DNA from: Mangrovimicrobium sp048323675
Lineage (GTDB): Bacteria; Pseudomonadota; Gammaproteobacteria; Pseudomonadales; Halieaceae
Direction of reading: 5' to 3'
NCBI RefSeq assembly: GCF_048323675.1
Contig: NZ_JBLWFK010000002.1
Location: 620,001 to 684,000 of the forward strand
Length of the DNA stretch: 64,000 bases
The notes under the pieces are model-generated. The model was not told where the DNA came from. It saw only the letters and a program-made list of their open reading frames with translations, and made no database searches. This document shows positions 8,724 through 17,027 of this stretch, one piece after another. Position numbers and translations under genes: made by a program. Numbering within the stretch: position 1 is the stretch's first letter; the number at the start of each line of letters is the position of its first letter.

Positions 8724-9895
8724 AAAAATACTTCCCGCTGGTCATTGCGGGCATCCTCGGCGCGGCCATTGCGCAGGCAGACTTTTCCGGGGACTACCTG
8801 ACCGACCCGGAGGACGGCAACGTCGATGTCAGCCGTTTCCTGACCGATGTACCGCTGGGGTTCCTGCCGATTCCCAACCTGATTACCGAACCCGCGGTGG
8901 GTACCGGCCTTTCCCTGGGCGCCCTGTTCTTTCATGAATCCGCGGAACAGCGGCAGCAGCGCACTGCCCACCAGGCCATGCTGCCGGCCAACATCACACT
9001 GGCCGGCGGGGCCTATACCGAGAACGGCACCTGGGGCGCGGGGCTCGGCCAACTGGGCTTCTGGCGCAGGGATACCATCCGCTACCGCGGCTTCCTGGCC
9101 TATGTTTCTCCCAACCTGGACTTCTATTCCTTTCCCGGCATAGGAAACCTGCCGCGGCCGATCGAACTCAACCTGGAGGGACCGATCGTCTTCCAGGACA
9201 TCAAGTTCCGCGTCCCCGACACCCGGATTTTTGTCGGTGCGCGACAACTGTACCGCAAGGTGGAAGCATCCCTGGCCAGTTCCCCGGATCTCTCGGCGCT
9301 GCCGCCGCCAATCCTGGACTATTTCAGGACCCACCTGAAAACCAGCTTCACCACCTCGGGGCTGGGCGCGGTCATCGACTACGACAGCCGTGACAATCCC
9401 TTCAACCCCCAGCACGGCTATTACTACAGTGCCAATTACACGATTTTCGACGGGTCAATCGGCAGCGACGTCGACTACGACAGCTACCAGCTGAGCGGCC
9501 TGAACTTCTGGGAACTCGGCGACAAGTGGAACCTCGGGCTGCGGCTTGACCTGGAAGGCGTTGAGGCGCCCGGCGGCGAACGCCTGCCCCCCTATGTGCC
9601 GCCTTTCATCGACATGCGCGGCATTCCGAAATCCCGCTACCAGGGCACCGCCATCGCGGTCACCGAGGTGCAACTGGATTACAAGCTGAGTTACCGCTGG
9701 AAGGTCGGTGTCTTTACCGGCCTCGGGCGCGCCGCCAACAGCTGGGGGGACATCAGCAATGCCGACAACGTGGACAGTTACGGCACCGGCTTTCGCTACC
9801 TGATTGCCCGCCGCTACGGCTTTGTCATGGGTATCGACGTCGCCCGCGGCCCCGAGGACACCGCGGTGTATATCCAGGCCGGCTCCACCTGGTAA
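8720..9895 (+). CDS. BamA/TamA-type (Omp85 C-terminal) outer membrane protein
   Basis: 391 residues from the ATG at 8720, which overlaps the previous stop (ATGA). The signal peptide is MKKYFPLVIAGILGAAIAQA. Then come FLPIPNLITEPAVGTGLSLGALFF, YDSRDNPFNPQHGYYYS (the strand/turn pattern of D15 surface-antigen barrels) and a C-terminal strand ending ..YIQAGSTW. There is no room for POTRA domains, so this is a barrel-only member of the superfamily, unlike BamA (~800 aa) or TamA (~570 aa). Barrel-only relatives have unknown roles, possibly export or lipid handling. Confidence 0.75.
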   Translation: MKKYFPLVIAGILGAAIAQADFSGDYLTDPEDGNVDVSRFLTDVPLGFLPIPNLITEPAVGTGLSLGALFFHESAEQRQQRTAHQAMLPANITLAGGAYTENGTWGAGLGQLGFWRRDTIRYRGFLAYVSPNLDFYSFPGIGNLPRPIELNLEGPIVFQDIKFRVPDTRIFVGARQLYRKVEASLASSPDLSALPPPILDYFRTHLKTSFTTSGLGAVIDYDSRDNPFNPQHGYYYSANYTIFDGSIGSDVDYDSYQLSGLNFWELGDKWNLGLRLDLEGVEAPGGERLPPYVPPFIDMRGIPKSRYQGTAIAVTEVQLDYKLSYRWKVGVFTGLGRAANSWGDISNADNVDSYGTGFRYLIARRYGFVMGIDVARGPEDTAVYIQAGSTW

Positions 9896-9967
9896 GCCGG
9901 CCGCGGCGTCAGCCCGGCCGACCATGAACGGCGCAGCGTCTTGTGCGCCAAACCCCGCATCATCGGC

Positions 9968-10990
9968 TCAGTCCGCTTGCGCGGGCGGATAGACCTGCTT
10001 CCAGTCCTTCTTCATGTCCACCACCAGCCAGCCCTGCTCCGGCGCCGCGTCCAGCGCCTTGTCGAGCTTGCCCATGGCGGATTGGCGGTCATAGGCGAAT
10101 TCGCGCTCCCCGTCGGTGTGGTGGACGATCAGGCCAAAGCGCGGGGTTTTGTCGTCGGGTCCTTCGGCGATGGTCGTGTATTCGAGCATCTGCATGTCCC
10201 CATCGGAGTTTCCCGCGGCGAAAATCGGACGGCGGCCAATGTGCCGGTAGATGCCGACCGGCTTGCCCGCCTTGTCGTCGACCAGGGTGATCTTGCCTTC
10301 CTTCACGATGGTGGGAACCCCGTCGCGCATTTCAAAACGGGCGTCGGCGGTTGAACCGATGACCTGCTCGGGCGGCACACCGTAGCGCTGCTCCGCAAAC
10401 ACCCGGATAAAATCGATACCACCGCCGGAGACTATGTACACCTTGAAATCGTTGGCGCGCAGGTAGTCCATCAGCTCCAGCATGGGTTGGAACACCATGT
10501 CCGTATATTGCATGCCTGTGGTGGGGTGGCGCGCTGAAACCAGCCATGCCGATACCTCGCTGGCAAAGTCATGGGCAGTGACGTTGGCGTGCGGCACCAT
10601 CAGCATTTTCAGCAGCGGCCCTTCGCCGCCGGCCAGCATCCCGTGAATATCCCCGGCCAGCGCGCTTTTGAAAGGTTCCTGCTGCTGCCATTCCGGGTGG
10701 GACGGGGCCATCTTGCGAATCTGGTCGAGGGCCCAGATACCCTGGAAGTACAGGGGCTGTTCGCTCCACAGGGTACCGTCGTTATCGAACGTGGCGATAC
10801 GCTGTTCCGCAGGCACGAAACCCGGTGACGCTGTATCGGATACTTTCTCCACGAAGGCAATGATGGCAGTTTTTGCACCGCCATCCTGCCAGGAAGCCAG
10901 CGGTTCGTCTCCCCAGGCCAGGACCGGCAGCAGCAGGCACAGTAATGGCAGGATACGTATTTTTCTGACAAGGCTTGCAAACACTGACAT
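9968..10990 (-). CDS. Exported HAD-superfamily phosphatase
   Basis: 340 residues from the ATG at 10990; a longer frame to 11209 is an artefact running into the next gene. Signal peptide ILPLLCLLLPVLAWG. HAD motif I is TFDNDGTLW (nucleophile and acid Asp), motif II YIVSGGG, motif III a Lys in DDKAGKP, and motif IV GNSDGDMQML. This is a phosphoserine-phosphatase-like exported hydrolase; the substrate is unknown. It lies 58 bp downstream of a DUF3313 lipoprotein gene on the same strand, suggesting co-transcription. Confidence 0.82.
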   Translation of the reverse strand: MSVFASLVRKIRILPLLCLLLPVLAWGDEPLASWQDGGAKTAIIAFVEKVSDTASPGFVPAEQRIATFDNDGTLWSEQPLYFQGIWALDQIRKMAPSHPEWQQQEPFKSALAGDIHGMLAGGEGPLLKMLMVPHANVTAHDFASEVSAWLVSARHPTTGMQYTDMVFQPMLELMDYLRANDFKVYIVSGGGIDFIRVFAEQRYGVPPEQVIGSTADARFEMRDGVPTIVKEGKITLVDDKAGKPVGIYRHIGRRPIFAAGNSDGDMQMLEYTTIAEGPDDKTPRFGLIVHHTDGEREFAYDRQSAMGKLDKALDAAPEQGWLVVDMKKDWKQVYPPAQAD

Positions 10991-11048
10991 GGGGAAATTC
11001 CTCGACTCCTGAAAGGAACCCGGGCGCCGGTCTCGGCGCCCGCAGGTG

Positions 11049-11744
11049 TTACTGGGCAGCAGCGGTGACCTTGTCCAGCCCGTCGCGCAGTTCTTTCCCC
11101 CAGCGGTTGAGAATGCGCTGGGCATCGGCGCGGTTGGTGACCGAGTTGGTCCACTGCAGTTGCATGTCGTCGAAGTCCTTCTGCCGATCGACGATACGGT
11201 AGAGCACATCCCCGGTGGTGGCGTCTTTCAGCTCCAGCAGCAGGGTCATTTCCCCGGACTGCGTGGTATAGCTGCGACTGATTCCCGGGCTCATGATGTC
11301 CGGCGCGTTGATATCCAGGTTGATGATGGCCGGCGCCAGTACGAGAACTTCCTCGCCTTCGGTGAACTCCTCCACCAGGGTATAGGGCGGCGGCGCCTGC
11401 AGTGCCTTGGTAAAGGTCTCTGTGCACATCTCGCCCAGCTGGGTCTTGATCCGGTCGACGTCTTTCTTGGTGACCCTGTTGGTGAGGTCAATGCGGTTCT
11501 GGTTCTGGTCGCGCAGCCAGTTCTTGCGGAAGGCTACTTCACAGGGGGCGACGCCGTAGGTTTTGTAGATGCTGAGATCCGCGCCCGGCTTTTTATAGAC
11601 GGTGGCAAATTTCGCTTCCGGCACCGGCTCCAAGCCGTCAAAGGTGACACCGGCCGGCGGCTTTTGCTCCGGAGCGGCACAGGCAGTGACACCGACACAG
11701 ACCGCCAGTGCCAACGCCTTCAAGTTGAAAATGGTCTTGTTCAT
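11049..11744 (-). CDS. DUF3313-family lipoprotein
   Basis: 231 residues starting at an ATG. The N-terminus MNKTIFNLKALALAVCVGVTAC ends in a lipobox-like VTAC, so a lipid-anchored periplasmic or outer-membrane protein is expected. The body (YKTYGVAPCEVAFRKNWLRDQN, then TLVEEFTEGEEVLVLAPAIINLDINAPD and LLLELKDATTGDVLYRIVDRQ) matches DUF3313 lipoproteins of marine gammaproteobacteria, whose function is unknown. It is the promoter-proximal partner of the HAD phosphatase. Confidence 0.82.
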   Translation of the reverse strand: MNKTIFNLKALALAVCVGVTACAAPEQKPPAGVTFDGLEPVPEAKFATVYKKPGADLSIYKTYGVAPCEVAFRKNWLRDQNQNRIDLTNRVTKKDVDRIKTQLGEMCTETFTKALQAPPPYTLVEEFTEGEEVLVLAPAIINLDINAPDIMSPGISRSYTTQSGEMTLLLELKDATTGDVLYRIVDRQKDFDDMQLQWTNSVTNRADAQRILNRWGKELRDGLDKVTAAAQ

Positions 11745-11876
11745 GTAGCTTCTCCTGATTTTGGTGGCAGCAAGGCTGCTGCGATGGCCGAATGCTGCAG
11801 GGCGAGGTGCCAGAAGATTAGACTACGCCGGATATACCGGCAATTTACCTCTACTCGATACCTCTTCCACACCAAC

Positions 11877-12794
11877 TCAGGCAGCGCCTGTACCAAAGAC
11901 TCCGGTCCTGCCGCCAAGTTCAACCAGGCACTCGCGCATCCAGCGGTTGCCGGGATCATCTTGTGCCCCGCGGGTCCAGTAGAGGTTCAGCACCAGGGGA
12001 TCGATAGTGAAAGGTGGCTCCAGCATCGGCCAGCCGGAGCCCGCCAGCACGACCTCCGGGACTGTCCACAGCAGGTCGCTGTCCTCGGCGATGGTCCGCG
12101 CCGCGGCGTAGTGCTGCACCCGGATCGGCACCCTGCGCCGCTGCCCCATGGCGTGCAGCGCAATGTCGGCGTGGCCGCGCCCCCGCGGGCGACCGGAGAC
12201 ATGCACATGCCCGGCGGCGAGATAGGCCGCGAGGGAAAGTTTCCTCCCGGCCAGGGGGTGACCGGGGCGCATGGTCACCACGTAGCGCAGGCTCGCGAGG
12301 CGCTGTTGCTCCAGTTCCCGGGCATTGACCTGGGGCGAATCCACCAGCAGGTCGATATCGCCGGCCTTGAGGGCCTCCACGGCCTTCTCCCGGCTGGCAT
12401 AAAAACTGGTGATAGTGACGCCGGGAGCCCTGGCGGCAACCAGGCGGTAGAGTTCCGGCAGCCAGAGAGTCTGGCCGAGGTCGTTCAGGCCCAGGCGAAA
12501 CTGCTTTTCCGACCGCGCCGGTTCGAAGCGCGCCCCCGCCCCGGTGGATTTCTGCAGCAGGGCCAGGGCGCGCCGTACATCGCCAATCACATTGTCGGCC
12601 ACCGGGGTCGGCTGCATGCCCTGGGGGGTGCGAACAAAGAGCTGGTCATCGAAGTTGCGCCGCAGGCGCCCCAGCGCGTTGCTGACCGCCGGCTGGGTCA
12701 GGTGCAATAACTGGGCGACCCGGGTTACGCTACGCTCCCGGTAGATGGCCTCGAAGACCACGAACAAGTTGAGATCCATCCTGTCCAGACGCAT
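11877..12794 (-). CDS. LysR-family transcriptional regulator
   Basis: 305 residues. The N-terminal winged helix is typical (MDLNLFVVFEAIYRERSVTRVAQLLHLTQPAVSNALGRLR, residues 6-45), with a linker and periplasmic-binding-like effector domain after it. The NodD/SyrM-type wording DQLFVRTPQGMQPTP suggests the LysR branch that controls aromatic or lipid catabolism. It is divergent from an acyl-CoA dehydrogenase gene; a 7-bp inverted repeat in the shared upstream region is a likely operator. An alternative start is the ATG at 12779. Confidence 0.92.
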   Translation of the reverse strand: MRLDRMDLNLFVVFEAIYRERSVTRVAQLLHLTQPAVSNALGRLRRNFDDQLFVRTPQGMQPTPVADNVIGDVRRALALLQKSTGAGARFEPARSEKQFRLGLNDLGQTLWLPELYRLVAARAPGVTITSFYASREKAVEALKAGDIDLLVDSPQVNARELEQQRLASLRYVVTMRPGHPLAGRKLSLAAYLAAGHVHVSGRPRGRGHADIALHAMGQRRRVPIRVQHYAAARTIAEDSDLLWTVPEVVLAGSGWPMLEPPFTIDPLVLNLYWTRGAQDDPGNRWMRECLVELGGRTGVFGTGAA

Positions 12795-12810
12795 GGCACG
12801 GGCCCCTATT

Positions 12811-12833
12811 CATTAACTCAATCTATGTTAATG
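12811..12833. promoter_or_regulatory. Candidate LysR operator
   Basis: CATTAAC (12811-12817), a 9-nt spacer and GTTAATG (12827-12833) form a perfect interrupted inverted repeat between the LysR gene and the acyl-CoA dehydrogenase gene. It agrees with the LysR T-N11-A type of site. It lies just upstream of a possible plus-strand promoter at 12849-12878. Confidence 0.6.
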
Positions 12834-12848
12834 CATTAGAAAAATAAA

Positions 12849-12878
12849 TTGGAGTGATTTAGAAGCGAGGCCTATCCT
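12849..12878 (+). promoter_or_regulatory. Candidate sigma-70 promoter of the acyl-CoA dehydrogenase operon
   Basis: TTGGAG (12849-12854) and TATCCT (12873-12878) are separated by 18 nt and end about 40 nt before the ATG at 12918. The upstream LysR-type inverted repeat is placed as expected for an activator. Confidence 0.5.
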
Positions 12879-12917
12879 CTATCCCAAGAGCCTGATCGCA
12901 ACCAATGGAGACATCCC

Positions 12918-14141
12918 ATGTACCAATTCAGCGACCGTTCGTTAGAACTGCAAGAACAACTGCAGGCATTCATGGAAGAAAATGTCTACCCGAATGAAAA
13001 AGCCTACGCAGACTACCTGCACCACGCAGACAACCGCTGGGCCCCGATTCCCCTGATGGACGAGTTGAAGGACAAGGCCCGCAGCGCCGGCCTGTGGAAC
13101 CTGTTCGTACCGCCCTCGCTGGCGCAGTTCGTTGATCACGAGGGACTCAGCAATTTCGATTATGCGCCGCTGGCGGAAATCATGGGGCGGGTACTGTGGT
13201 CGCCGGAAATCTTCAACTGCAACGCGCCCGACACCGGCAACATGGAAGTGTTCATGAAGTACGCCACACCCGAGCAGCAGGCGCGCTGGCTGACGCCACT
13301 GCTGAATGGCGAAATCCGCTCCTCCTACGCCATGACCGAGCCGCAGGTCGCCTCCTCCGATGCCACCAACGTCGAACTGAGCATCGCCCAGGAAGGTGAC
13401 GAGTGGGTGCTCAACGGCCGCAAGTGGTTTATCACCGGCGCCATGAACGAACGTACCCAGATCTTCATCGTGATGGGCAAGTCGGACCCGGACAACGCCA
13501 GCCGTCACCTGCAGCAGAGCCAGGTGCTGGTGCCGCGGGGTACGCCAGGGCTCGAGATCGTCCGGCCCCTGACGACTTTCGGCTACGACGACGCGCCGAT
13601 CGGCCACGCCGAACTGCGCTTCGACAATGTCCGTGTGCCGCTGGAAAACATTCTCCTGGGAGCTGGCCGGGGCTTTGAAATCGCCCAGGGGCGCCTCGGC
13701 CCGGGACGTATCCATCACTGCATGCGCCTGATCGGTATCGCCCAGCGCTCGCTGGAACTGGCCTGCGCCCGCTCGGTCAGCCGCACCACCTTCGGCAGGA
13801 CACTTGCGCAGCACCAGTCGGTAAAGGAAGATATTTCCCGCTGTTATTCCGAAATCGAAATGGCGCGACTGCTGGTACTGAAAACCTGCGCGCGCATGGA
13901 CGAGGTCGGCGCCAAGGCCGCGATGGACCTGATCGCCGCGAGCAAGACCAGCGTGCCGCTGATGATGCAGCAGGTGATCGACCGCTGCATGCAGATCCAC
14001 GGCGCCGGCGGCTTCACCGAGGACTACTGCATGGCCGAAGGCTTCAACTACGCCCGCTGGTGCCGCCAGGCGGACGGCCCGGACCAGGTACACCAGATGG
14101 CGCTGGGCAAGATGATCATCCAGCGCTACGCAGGAGAATAG
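12918..14141 (+). CDS. Acyl-CoA dehydrogenase family protein
   Basis: 407 residues of the FAD-dependent acyl-CoA dehydrogenase fold. YAMTEPQVASSDATN and WVLNGRKWFITGA are the FAD/substrate motifs, FGRTLAQHQSVKEDIS lies in the C-terminal helical domain, and QIHGAGGFTEDY is the adenine-contacting tail. The N-terminus and the GRIHHCMRLIGIAQRSLE segment resemble the ACAD10/ACAD11 branch that oxidises long or 4-hydroxylated acyl-CoAs; that assignment is an inference. Electrons would pass to the ETF encoded at 44221-45899. The SDR gene starts 4 nt downstream, so the two are translationally coupled. Confidence 0.92.
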   Translation: MYQFSDRSLELQEQLQAFMEENVYPNEKAYADYLHHADNRWAPIPLMDELKDKARSAGLWNLFVPPSLAQFVDHEGLSNFDYAPLAEIMGRVLWSPEIFNCNAPDTGNMEVFMKYATPEQQARWLTPLLNGEIRSSYAMTEPQVASSDATNVELSIAQEGDEWVLNGRKWFITGAMNERTQIFIVMGKSDPDNASRHLQQSQVLVPRGTPGLEIVRPLTTFGYDDAPIGHAELRFDNVRVPLENILLGAGRGFEIAQGRLGPGRIHHCMRLIGIAQRSLELACARSVSRTTFGRTLAQHQSVKEDISRCYSEIEMARLLVLKTCARMDEVGAKAAMDLIAASKTSVPLMMQQVIDRCMQIHGAGGFTEDYCMAEGFNYARWCRQADGPDQVHQMALGKMIIQRYAGE

Positions 14142-14145
14142 GCCG

Positions 14146-14931
14146 ATGAGCCCCGACACCACTGCCCTGCCCGACATGCGGCTCACCGGCAAGACCGTTC
14201 TGGTCACTGGCGCATCGAGCGGTCTGGGCGCGCATTTCGCCCGGGTCGCCGCCGCGGCGGGCGGCCGGGTAGCGGCCGCTGCGCGGCGCAAGGACCGGCT
14301 GGACGCCCTGATCGAGTCGATCGAAGCCGCCGGCGGTGAAGCGCTGGCTGTGGCTATGGATGTGACTGACCCGGCCAGCGTGGACGCCGGGCTGGATACC
14401 ATTGAAAAGGCTCTCGGTGGCATCGATGTCCTGGTCAATAACGCCGGCGTAGCCGCGCCCGCCTACAGCCTGAAGGTCGAAGAGGCCAGTTGGGATTTCA
14501 TCATGGATACCAACCTCAAGGGTGCCTGGCGCGTCGCCCAGGCGGTGGCCAAACGGGCAGTGGCCGGGAAGCGCAGTTGCAGCATCGTCAACATCGCTTC
14601 CATCCTCGGCCTGCGGGTCGGATTCGGGGAGTCCGTTTACGCAATATCCAAAGCCGCCGTGGTGCAGATGACCCGCACCCTGGCGATGGAACTCGCGCCC
14701 AAAGGGGTGCGGGTCAACGCCCTGTGCCCGGGTTATTTCGCCACCGAGATGAATACGGAATACCTGCACTCCGAGGCCGGCCAGGCCTTCCTCAAGCGCA
14801 CACCGGGCGGTCGGGTCGGCGAATTACACGAACTGGACGCGCCCCTGCTATTGCTCGCCAGCGACGCCGGCTCCTTCATCAACGGGGTCGCGCTGCCAGT
14901 AGACGGAGGGCATCTCGTCAGTTCGCTCTAG
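14146..14931 (+). CDS. SDR-family oxidoreductase
   Basis: 261 residues. The dinucleotide motif TGASSGLG follows KTVLV (residues ~20-27), NNAG marks strand 4, the catalytic Ser is in IVNIASILG and Tyr/Lys in YAISK, and the substrate loop is NALCPGYFATEM. It belongs to the classical SDR group near 3-ketoacyl reductases. It starts 4 nt after the acyl-CoA dehydrogenase stop, so it probably acts on the same substrate chain, for example as a 3-hydroxyacyl-CoA dehydrogenase. Confidence 0.88.
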   Translation: MSPDTTALPDMRLTGKTVLVTGASSGLGAHFARVAAAAGGRVAAAARRKDRLDALIESIEAAGGEALAVAMDVTDPASVDAGLDTIEKALGGIDVLVNNAGVAAPAYSLKVEEASWDFIMDTNLKGAWRVAQAVAKRAVAGKRSCSIVNIASILGLRVGFGESVYAISKAAVVQMTRTLAMELAPKGVRVNALCPGYFATEMNTEYLHSEAGQAFLKRTPGGRVGELHELDAPLLLLASDAGSFINGVALPVDGGHLVSSL

Positions 14932-15094
14932 AGGGTACGCTACTCTGGAAAAACTGCGATTCCGGGTCTACAGTTACGCAATGTAATCTCCGGTAATTGA
15001 GCGCCAGGTGTTGGAGAAGGACACTTCGCACTGAGGACGACTGATGTGCCGGAGATAATAGCCCCGAGTACGGATACTGGAGGTGGGGAAAGCA

Positions 15095-15514
15095 ATGATC
15101 ATCAGCCTGGATATTCCATCCGACAAACATGTTGAGCATATGTTTCGCCGTTATCCGCGTGCGGTTTACGGCCTGGCCTTTGCTTACGTCCCGGACAGCG
15201 ACTACTGCGGTTACCTGGCCCAGGGCGAGGATCTCTACCTGACCGGTCACGGCACACCCCAGTCCATCGGCCATCCCGAGGGCAGGCCGCGATTCGAACC
15301 CGGGGACCTGTGCCACTGGCTGCGCCAATCCGTGCTGCCCTGCGGCTACTTCGGCGACCTGTATATCGCGGCCCCCGGATGCACCGCCGGATTCCTCGCC
15401 GCGCTGCGGGATTCCCTGGGCTACCGGCACGAGGGCCGCGTATTCGGCCACTTCGACCCGGCACTGTCCTCCCTGCCAACCCCCGTATCCTCGAACTGGG
15501 TCAGCGCTGCCTGA
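15095..15514 (+). CDS. Unnamed 139-residue protein with caspase-fold-like His-Gly / Gly-Cys motifs
   Basis: I do not recognise a named family. The ATG at 15095 has GGAGG 11 nt upstream; an in-frame GTG at 15083 is less likely. The hydrophobic strand DLYLTGHG places His52-Gly53, and DLYIAAPGC places Gly95-Cys96, 44 residues later. This spacing and the strand-HG / strand-(G/A)C pattern are those of clan CD cysteine peptidases (caspases, clostripain, C80). There is no signal peptide or membrane segment. The protein would be smaller than known clan CD peptidases, so activity is uncertain. An FHA protein and a Ser/Thr kinase gene follow on the same strand. Confidence 0.6.
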   Translation: MIISLDIPSDKHVEHMFRRYPRAVYGLAFAYVPDSDYCGYLAQGEDLYLTGHGTPQSIGHPEGRPRFEPGDLCHWLRQSVLPCGYFGDLYIAAPGCTAGFLAALRDSLGYRHEGRVFGHFDPALSSLPTPVSSNWVSAA

Positions 15515-15538
15515 TCCCGTCGTCCGGCGGGATCAGGC
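15509..15538 (+). terminator. Strong hairpin at the end of the caspase-like gene
   Basis: A perfect 11-bp stem (15509-15519 with 15528-15538) and 8-nt loop span the stop codon of the upstream gene. No T-tract follows, so it may protect the 3' end or aid termination rather than be a classical terminator. Confidence 0.45.
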
Positions 15539-15944
15539 GCACCCGCCCTGCTCGCCAGGCGCCAACCCCTGACTTCACTCCGCAGCGTGTATCCAGCAGT
15601 GGCGCTCCTCGCCAGGCAGGCGCGAGGACAGCTCTCCCGGACTGCCACTTCCCACCATATCGGGTAAACCTCAATACGCTCGCGGGACCACCAGATTGCA
15701 GGCAAAAAAAAGGCGGCCAATCCGGGCCGCCAAATTCCGCGTGAAGTGCAATCCCATGCACAGGTGTAATGTGCCCCATCTGGCCTGAAACTTCGATTAC
15801 CACGAATTACACAAATGGCTTGCGGGATAGATTCATTTGATCTATTTTTTCCAAGTCCTTGAATATTTGAGCATTTAACCTTACCACGACTGGGTGCCAC
15901 CGGCTTTGCAGCGGTGCCTCTACCCGTCCGGCAGCAGTGCATCC
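15539..15944. other. Intergenic region with a minus-strand terminator
   Basis: About 400 bp without a gene. It holds an intrinsic terminator reading on the minus strand at 15704-15731 and an AT-rich part (15790-15890) that could hold promoters on either strand, including TTGGAA and TCTATC with 17-nt spacing on the minus strand near 15830-15860. A short antisense or intergenic RNA is possible. Confidence 0.4.
15704..15731 (-). terminator. Intrinsic terminator (minus strand)
   Basis: A 7-bp GC stem (15712-15718 with 15725-15731) is followed on the minus strand by eight T (A-run at 15704-15711). No minus-strand gene ends here; the flanking genes are both on the plus strand, so it may end a small RNA starting between about 15730 and 15900. 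Confidence 0.65.
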
Positions 15945-16910
15945 ATGGCGCAAATTCACGATCTACAAACCCGTCAGCTCCACCCCCTGCGGTCGCACCA
16001 TACATTTGGCCGCTGCCCGCAGCGCTCGGATACCGTCATCAACAACCCGATCACCTCGCGCATCCACATCGCGCTGGAATGGGATGGCGAGCGCTGGAAC
16101 GCCAGGGACCTGAGCAAGAACGGCACCTGGCTGGGACGCCGGCGCCTGGTGGCCAACGAAAGCACGCCCCTGGCCCGCGGCGATATCCTGCACCTCGGCG
16201 CTCCGGAATTGCCGGGACTGCAACTGGTGGACGACGCCCCGCCGGAATCGCAACTCGTCGGGCTCAACGGGGCACCCTCCCGCCCGCTGAAGTCCTATAC
16301 CTTCCTGCCCGACGCCGATTCCCCGGAAGCCGTGGTTTTCTACTCATTCCAGCGCCATGCGTGGATGGTGCACCCGGTGCAGCAGGACGGTGCCCAACAG
16401 GAAGAACGAACCCTGGGACACGGGGACGAGATCAGTTACGCGGGCGAATGCTGGCAGGTCTTCCTCACCGATACCGGGCAGATGACCGAGTTGAACATCG
16501 CCCCGCTGAATCACCTCGACGATATCGAGTTTGTGTTCAACCTCAGCCAGGACGAGGAAAACACTGCGCTGCGCCTGCTCATGGGCAACCAGCAGATCGA
16601 CCTTGGCGAGCGCTCCCACCACTACCTGCTGGTGCACCTGGCGCGACTCAAGGCTACCCAGGCTGAAGCGGGTTTCGACAGCGACAGCCTGGGCTGGGTG
16701 GATAACGAGCAACTGCGGCGGGACCTTGGGCTCGACATGTCCCATATCAACATCATGATCTTCCGCGCCCGCAAGCAGATCGCGGAAAACCTCGCCAGCG
16801 AACTCGACTCCGAATTACTGGTCGAGCGCGGCAAGGGGCGCGTGCGCTTCGGCGGCTCCCGCTTCAAGATTTTCAAGGGTTCGAAACTGGCCTACAGCCT
16901 GCCCGGTTGA
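15945..16910 (+). CDS. FHA-domain protein with C-terminal winged-helix-like region
   Basis: 321 residues from the ATG at 15945; the frame extends to a GTG at 15894 without support. The FHA core is complete: FGR (~22), SRIH (~37-40), and DLSKNGTWL (~54-62), i.e. the phosphothreonine-binding Arg, Ser, His and Asn-Gly. A second beta-rich part (~110-190) follows. The C-terminal third (LRRDLGLDMSHINIMIFRARKQIAENL) looks like a winged-helix segment of response-regulator type. FHA domains bind phosphothreonine peptides. The Ser/Thr kinase gene starts 117 bp downstream on the same strand, so the kinase is the obvious partner. Confidence 0.88.
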   Translation: MAQIHDLQTRQLHPLRSHHTFGRCPQRSDTVINNPITSRIHIALEWDGERWNARDLSKNGTWLGRRRLVANESTPLARGDILHLGAPELPGLQLVDDAPPESQLVGLNGAPSRPLKSYTFLPDADSPEAVVFYSFQRHAWMVHPVQQDGAQQEERTLGHGDEISYAGECWQVFLTDTGQMTELNIAPLNHLDDIEFVFNLSQDEENTALRLLMGNQQIDLGERSHHYLLVHLARLKATQAEAGFDSDSLGWVDNEQLRRDLGLDMSHINIMIFRARKQIAENLASELDSELLVERGKGRVRFGGSRFKIFKGSKLAYSLPG

Positions 16911-17027
16911 GGTTCCCCCCCCCGGTCACTGAAGAATCTCCTGTTATTTCAATTGCCTGCACGGCCGTTCGATGAAGCAGCCGGAAATTTCGGTTACTAT
17001 GCCGCGTATACCGCGTGAGAGTTGCAG

